Source: Actinomadura alba
GTDB taxonomy: Bacteria; Actinomycetota; Actinomycetes; Streptosporangiales; Streptosporangiaceae
Length of the DNA stretch: 64,000 bases
Reading direction: 5' to 3'
Assembly (NCBI RefSeq): GCF_014323705.1
Contig: NZ_JABVEC010000014.1
Span: 1-64,000 of the forward strand
Below, piece after piece: positions 60,071 through 64,000 of the stretch. Position 1 is the stretch's first letter; every line of letters starts with the position of its first letter. The notes beneath the pieces were generated by a model. That model was given only the letters and a program-made list of their open reading frames with translations. It was not told the origin of the DNA and did not search any database. A program made the position numbers and the translations under genes.

Positions 60071-60595
60071 TCATTGCGACAGGGCAAGGACCAAGGCCTC
60101 TGCGTATGGCGGTTCGCTGGCGATCCGGCCGGCCGGCTGCCACCCCCAGCGCAGGTAATGGCTGTATGCGGAGGCCTCGGGCACGGCGGCGAGCGTGGCG
60201 TAAGGCTCGTCGCGGTCGCGGAGTAGCTCGTCGTAGAGGGTGCGTCCGATCCCATGGCCTCGGTAGGGGGCCAGTACGAGCAGCTCGATCACCGCGAACT
60301 TGGCCGCGTTCGAGATGCTGGGAGAGGGGACGGGCGCACACGCCCACCAGCCGCCCGGAGGCATGGTGAAGCCGAAGGCATAGCCGACGAGCGTCCGGCC
60401 GTCCCGAGCGGTGACCAATGTGAAGCCGGGTGATTTGGCCTGCTCGGTGGTGCGCAGTATGAATTGGTGGCGTCCATACTTGGGCGCGTTGTTATAGGGC
60501 GCTTCCGCGTACACCTGTTGGTGAATCTCAGTCAGTTCGTCGAGCTGCGCCAATGCGCCGTCACCATCTCTGCGAGCGAAGGCGATGTCCGACAT
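60071..60595 (-). CDS. GNAT-family N-acetyltransferase
   Basis: This 174-residue protein of the acetyl-CoA-dependent acyltransferase superfamily has the CoA-binding motif as LLVLAPYRGHGIGRTLYDEL (about residues 105-125), with an ATLAAVPEASAYSHYLRWGW motif B region. The N-terminal part has HQQVYAEAPYNNAP. The ATG has GGAGG 5-6 bases upstream and lies 12 bases after the stop of the XRE regulator, so the two are co-transcribed. The acceptor could be an amine such as an amino-acid or peptide precursor, but that is a guess. Confidence 0.88.
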   Translation of the reverse strand: MSDIAFARRDGDGALAQLDELTEIHQQVYAEAPYNNAPKYGRHQFILRTTEQAKSPGFTLVTARDGRTLVGYAFGFTMPPGGWWACAPVPSPSISNAAKFAVIELLVLAPYRGHGIGRTLYDELLRDRDEPYATLAAVPEASAYSHYLRWGWQPAGRIASEPPYAEALVLALSQ

Positions 60596-60607
60596 GGCTA
60601 CCTCCAA

Positions 60608-61951
60608 CTAGGCGCTGCCGGGCGCGGACAAGGATAGAAGCTCGCGATACTCCACCACTGCCGGCCGCTCGGTCTCGGACTCCGGAACCAGAGCGAGGAC
60701 ATCGCGTGCGTTCTGCTCGACTCCCATGGTCCGGTGCCCAGCAGGGAGGGCTTCGACCACCCGGCCGGCGTGCTCGACACCGTCACCGATGTGGCCACCT
60801 CGGATGAGGGAGACAGCGCGGAGCAGGTTGATCTGCGCGGCTTGCCGGCACATCTGCGGCGGGTACAGCGCGAGCGCTGCTTCTTGAGCGTCGTCCGCAG
60901 CCGGGCTGCCGGTGTGCGCGTACACCCAGCTCTGGGTGTGCCGTAGCGCGGTCTCGGGCCAGATGCGAGCCGACAATCGATCGTGGGGAGAGCCACTCGG
61001 CTGCTTCTCCCAAACGGTCTCCATCGATCGCATGGTGGCCTCGGCCTCACGCGGCTGACCAAGCGCCGCCAATGCTTGGGCGCGAGCAGCCATCGCCTCC
61101 AGGACCGCCGGGCACCGCGAGTCCCCGGCGATCGAGATCGCTTCCTCCGCGCGGCTGATGACCACTTGGAGAGGGCGGCGTTCGTACAGACTGGACATCG
61201 CCTCATACCCGCGGACCCAGACCCTGAGGGTGAGGTCCTCAGACGCGTCAGCGGCGTGCCGGGCGATCTGCCACCAGTGCCTGGCCTCCCGCTTTTCGCG
61301 AAGGCAACCAAGTGTGAGCGCCATCAGCGCCGCCAGTTGCCCCGCCGGCCGGTACAACTCGCCGCTCGCGCGTTCATCGGAATTCCGGATCACCTGCTGG
61401 AGGGCAACGGCGTCCGCGGCGATGTCAGAAAGCAGCTCCGCCGCAGGGGTCGTGAGGAACGCGTGCCCGTGGTCGGCTGTGATCTCCTCCCAGTCCGCGA
61501 TGACGTACCGGCGGTCGTCGGGCAGAACGGAGACGAAGGCGTGCCGGATCTGTTCGAGAGCGGTAGCCGAGGCTGAAGACGCCCCGAGAGCAGCGAGGCT
61601 CTGCAAGATCCGGCGGCGACTTTGATCCATCTGCACCTCATAGGAGCCGTCGGTCGACTGTTCTCCACGGAACTGACGGGCGCGCAGGTCGTCCAGCTCC
61701 GTCACGGCCGCGTATAGGGCGACCAGGTGACTGCCGGCCTCAAGGGCATCGTCGAGTCGGCTGATCGCATCGGCAGGGACCGACCGGACGCCGCGCTCCC
61801 ATTTGGCCAATTGTGAGAAGTCCACGAACGCCTGAGCGGCGAGCTCACGTAGATCCATTCCCCGCACATCGCAGCGCCAATGCCGTAGGGCAGCGCCCAG
61901 TAAGTGCCGCGGAGACTCGTGCGGATCAACTGGCTGCGGAGCTCTTGGCAT
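60608..61951 (-). CDS. XRE-family regulator with helical (TPR-like) repeat domain
   Basis: This 447-residue protein has an N-terminal Cro/C1-type helix-turn-helix (MDLRELAAQAFVDFSQLAKW, ERGVRSVPADAISRLDDALE). A large all-helical C-terminal domain with repeated A/L/W patterns resembles TPR units, as in actinobacterial XRE regulators of specialised clusters. GGAGG lies 4 bases before the ATG. It is divergent from the plus-strand cassette at 62115-64000, which it likely controls. Base composition of this gene and the GNAT gene looks lower in GC than most of the window, hinting at transfer. Confidence 0.85.
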   Translation of the reverse strand: MPRAPQPVDPHESPRHLLGAALRHWRCDVRGMDLRELAAQAFVDFSQLAKWERGVRSVPADAISRLDDALEAGSHLVALYAAVTELDDLRARQFRGEQSTDGSYEVQMDQSRRRILQSLAALGASSASATALEQIRHAFVSVLPDDRRYVIADWEEITADHGHAFLTTPAAELLSDIAADAVALQQVIRNSDERASGELYRPAGQLAALMALTLGCLREKREARHWWQIARHAADASEDLTLRVWVRGYEAMSSLYERRPLQVVISRAEEAISIAGDSRCPAVLEAMAARAQALAALGQPREAEATMRSMETVWEKQPSGSPHDRLSARIWPETALRHTQSWVYAHTGSPAADDAQEAALALYPPQMCRQAAQINLLRAVSLIRGGHIGDGVEHAGRVVEALPAGHRTMGVEQNARDVLALVPESETERPAVVEYRELLSLSAPGSA

Positions 61952-62114
61952 GCCACCTCCAGATTGTGGACGTTGTGGGCGTCTCAACTGCCCACGTCAA
62001 ATCACTGTTCAGCGAGTTGTCCTCTTGGCTCAATGAAAGCGCCATACGCGCCCGTCGTACAAGCAAACGGCGTGACGAACAGAAGCCGAGATTCGACAAG
62101 GAGACCTGGTAACG

Positions 62115-62549
62115 GTGTACGCACAACGACGACCTTGGGAACCACCACGGCTCTACTCCTGGTCGATCGTCGGAGGAGCCGGAGTCGGCGCCTGCGGCGT
62201 GACCGATGACTACGAGGTCGCCCTGAACGAGGTCGTGGACGCGCTCGCGCGCATTCCGGCCGGACCGCGTGGTCTCGTGCACCGGGTCGCCCTGAGCTTC
62301 ATCCGCACCGCGTACGTCTACGAGAGGCTGATCGCGCGCTGCCGGATCGACCCAGTGGGCGACCTCGCGTGGGATGACCTGCCCGCACCGTCTGCGTGGA
62401 CCAGGCTGCGCCCGATGTTCACCGATCCCGGTCAGGTCCTCGGCGACGCCATCCCACCCGAGGCCATCACCACCGGGCTTCTCGACATTCAGGCCCACAA
62501 AGAGCGACTCGAGCGGTCCATCGCCTCCAGCACCAGGGACCGGCGGTGA
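62115..62549 (+). CDS. hypothetical protein, first gene of the ATP-grasp cassette
   Basis: This 144-residue protein of unknown family has a short aromatic N-terminus (WEPPRLYSW), an acidic helical region (YEVALNEVVDALARIPAGPR) and a charged C-terminal helix (DIQAHKERLERS). AAGGAG lies 11 bases before the GTG, a little far. It is divergent from the XRE regulator, with a 163-base promoter region between them, and precedes the ATP-grasp gene by 128 bases. Confidence 0.7.
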   Translation: MYAQRRPWEPPRLYSWSIVGGAGVGACGVTDDYEVALNEVVDALARIPAGPRGLVHRVALSFIRTAYVYERLIARCRIDPVGDLAWDDLPAPSAWTRLRPMFTDPGQVLGDAIPPEAITTGLLDIQAHKERLERSIASSTRDRR

Positions 62550-62677
62550 CCCGTCGGCATCTCGTGGGTCTTCAGACGTGGACGTGCCTGCGCGCGGCCG
62601 GACGTCCGCCCTACCGCCGGCACGAGCTGCCTGACACCGGACCCGAACTCGACAACCCCCTGAGGGAGGTATCCCGG

Positions 62678-63631
62678 ATGAACAACCTTGGCTCTTGCCG
62701 GATCGGCGTCCTACACGGGGGCGACTCCCCCGAGCGGTCGGGGTCGCTGATCTCCGGTCGCGCAGCAGCGGACGCACTCACGTCACACGGCTACAGCGTG
62801 GAGCTGGTCGACACCTCTGTGGTCACGGTCGCGGAACTGGTCGGGCGGATCGACGTCGCGTTGATCGCGCTGCATGGTCCTGGCGGTGAGGATGGCAAGA
62901 TGCAGGGCGCGCTGGACACAATCGGAATCCCTTACGCCGGGTCAGGGGTGCTGGCCAGCGCGACGGCCATGTACAAGCCCCGCTTCAAGAAGCTCGTCGA
63001 GATGGCGCGGCTCGACACTGCGGCGTACACCGCCGTGTGCGACTGCGCGACCCTTCGTGAGGCCGACCGCATCGTTGAGCGGCTCGGACTGCCCGTCGTG
63101 CTCAAGCCGACGTCCGGCGGCGGCAGCCTGGAGACGACGGTGATCCGCACGTGCGAGGACCTGTGCCACTGGCTCGAGGACCGCCCCGTCGAACTGTACG
63201 GCGAGTTCATGGCCGAGGAGTTCCTGCCCGGGGCCTCCATCACGGTCGGGCTCCTGGAGGTCGGCGGCGAGCTGAGGACGCTGCCGCCGCTGGAGACCGA
63301 GACCGACCGGGACTTCTACGACTACGTGGCCAAGCACGACCCTGCGCAGCGGCGCTACCACTGCCCGGCGCGGTTGCCGGCCAACGAACTGCTCCGGGCC
63401 CAGCAGCTCGCGATGCGCGTGCACCGCCTGGTCGGCGCGCACGGCGTGTCGCGGGTCGACTTCATCGCTACCCCGAACGGCAGGCTCAGCGTCCTGGAGA
63501 TCAACACGCTGCCCGGCCTGTCACCGCAGGGGAACCTCGCCACGATGGCCGCGGCCGACGGAATCGAGTACGGGAAACTGATCGATCTCGTGACCGCCAC
63601 CGCGTTCACCAAGCCCGCCTACCTGCCCTGA
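62678..63631 (+). CDS. D-alanine-D-alanine ligase-like ATP-grasp enzyme
   Basis: This 317-residue ATP-grasp ligase joins two amino acids or peptides through an acyl phosphate. It has the Ddl-type N-terminus GVLHGGDSPERSGSLISG, with the glutamate that binds the first substrate's amine. ALHGPGGEDGKMQGALDTIG, SGVLASATAMYK (tyrosine replaces the usual aspartate in AMDK), VVLKPTSGGGS, EEFLPGASITVG, the YDYVAKHD loop, and the metal ligands in SRVDF and EINTLPG follow. GGGAGG lies 8 bases before the ATG. The context is a regulator plus peptidase rather than cell-wall genes, so it may make a dipeptide-type product instead of D-Ala-D-Ala. Confidence 0.88.
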   Translation: MNNLGSCRIGVLHGGDSPERSGSLISGRAAADALTSHGYSVELVDTSVVTVAELVGRIDVALIALHGPGGEDGKMQGALDTIGIPYAGSGVLASATAMYKPRFKKLVEMARLDTAAYTAVCDCATLREADRIVERLGLPVVLKPTSGGGSLETTVIRTCEDLCHWLEDRPVELYGEFMAEEFLPGASITVGLLEVGGELRTLPPLETETDRDFYDYVAKHDPAQRRYHCPARLPANELLRAQQLAMRVHRLVGAHGVSRVDFIATPNGRLSVLEINTLPGLSPQGNLATMAAADGIEYGKLIDLVTATAFTKPAYLP

Positions 63632-63647
63632 TATAACCTGCCCCTTC

Positions 63648-64000
63648 GTGCAGACCACCCGTCACGCCGTGCCGTACTACAGCCAGTGGGAGTCCGCCGA
63701 TCTCGTGGAGCAGATCGTGACGGGCTCCCTTCCGGCGTCCCAGGACCCGCGCTGGGCCGACTCCGGTGCGGCCACCGCGGCCGAGTACGAGTTCTGGTCA
63801 TGGCGGATCTGCGGCATGGCATGCCTGCGGATGATCCTCGCTCACCGGGGCGACCCGGTGCCGCCGAGCGTCCCGCTCGCCGAGGAGTGCACGCTCGCCG
63901 GCGGATACATCCGGCACCCCGACCGCGTCGACGGGCTGATCTACGCACCGTTCGCAAGCTGGATCACCGACCGGTGTGGCATCAAGGCCACCGTTCGCGG
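63648..64000 (+). CDS. C39-like cysteine peptidase, N-terminal part (runs off window)
   Basis: The frame begins at a GTG 16 bases after the ATP-grasp stop and is still open at base 64000. The protein starts MQTTRHAVPYYSQWESADLV and has FWSWRICGMACLRMILAHRG, matching the papain-like C39 pattern in which the cysteine of CGxACL is the nucleophile. The catalytic histidine would lie beyond the window. No ribosome site is seen. It may process or hydrolyse the product of the neighbouring ligase; function is inferred from fold and position. Confidence 0.75.
   Translation, partial: MQTTRHAVPYYSQWESADLVEQIVTGSLPASQDPRWADSGAATAAEYEFWSWRICGMACLRMILAHRGDPVPPSVPLAEECTLAGGYIRHPDRVDGLIYAPFASWITDRCGIKATVR

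Overview
The window is high-GC DNA with strong codon bias, many GTG starts and dense, often overlapping genes. The gene content points to a filamentous actinomycete: mycothiol ligase MshC beside the actinobacterial MSMEG_4193/DUF3090/SCO1664 set, DUF3099, a FabG-InhA pair and a 6C-like RNA. The family looks close to Streptosporangiaceae or Streptomycetaceae, but no marker here fixes the genus. No tRNA, rRNA, CRISPR array or insertion sequence was seen.

Layout. 1-4050: end of a LuxR-type regulator, a decayed methyltransferase fragment, and a MacB/FtsX-type ABC pair closed by a perfect hairpin. 4084-10290 (minus): a complete peptide/nickel-family ABC importer (permease, binding lipoprotein, permease, two ATPases). 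10622-15468 (minus): a small membrane protein, a HAD phosphatase and cobalamin-dependent MetH. 15622-21090 (plus): universal stress protein, PAC2 protein and a second peptide-type transporter without ATPases. 21132-25484 (minus): MSMEG_4193 phosphatase, DUF3090, SCO1664 protein, NRDE protein and MshC. 25578-34902: CorA, UppP, aldo/keto reductase, a RecD2-like protein whose ATPase motifs look eroded, InhA/FabG, and TldD/TldE. 34936-41351: a myo-inositol catabolic operon (iolE-like, iolC, aldolase-like, iolB, iolD) divergent from a GntR regulator, with a clear operator between them. 41373-47115: dodecin, DUF3099, the 6C-like RNA, a zinc-ribbon-like small protein, a secreted M64 peptidase, two convergent LysR paralogues and a PemK-like protein.

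47125-56771 (minus) is a cofactor and metal-centre block: DUF6457, MobA, DUF3467 and MoaA for molybdenum cofactor, next to hypE, hypD, hypC, hypA, a new small membrane ORF, two SIS-domain sugar-phosphate isomerase-like genes around an atypical HypC-like gene, and hypF. No hypB and no [NiFe]-hydrogenase structural gene lies in the window. 56939-58948 is a divergent MFS exporter/MarR pair with two operators exactly 30 bp apart and two apparently leaderless promoters. 59068-64000 is accessory: an unknown protein, GNAT acetyltransferase, XRE/TPR regulator, an unknown small protein, a D-Ala-D-Ala-ligase-like ATP-grasp enzyme and the start of a C39-like cysteine protease. This last group looks like an uncharacterised peptide-type cassette that continues past the window.

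The strongest candidates for something undescribed are the ATP-grasp/C39 cassette at the right end, the hyp block with paired SIS genes and an odd HypC, the three-hairpin C-loop RNA, and the RecD2-like protein without a Walker A lysine.
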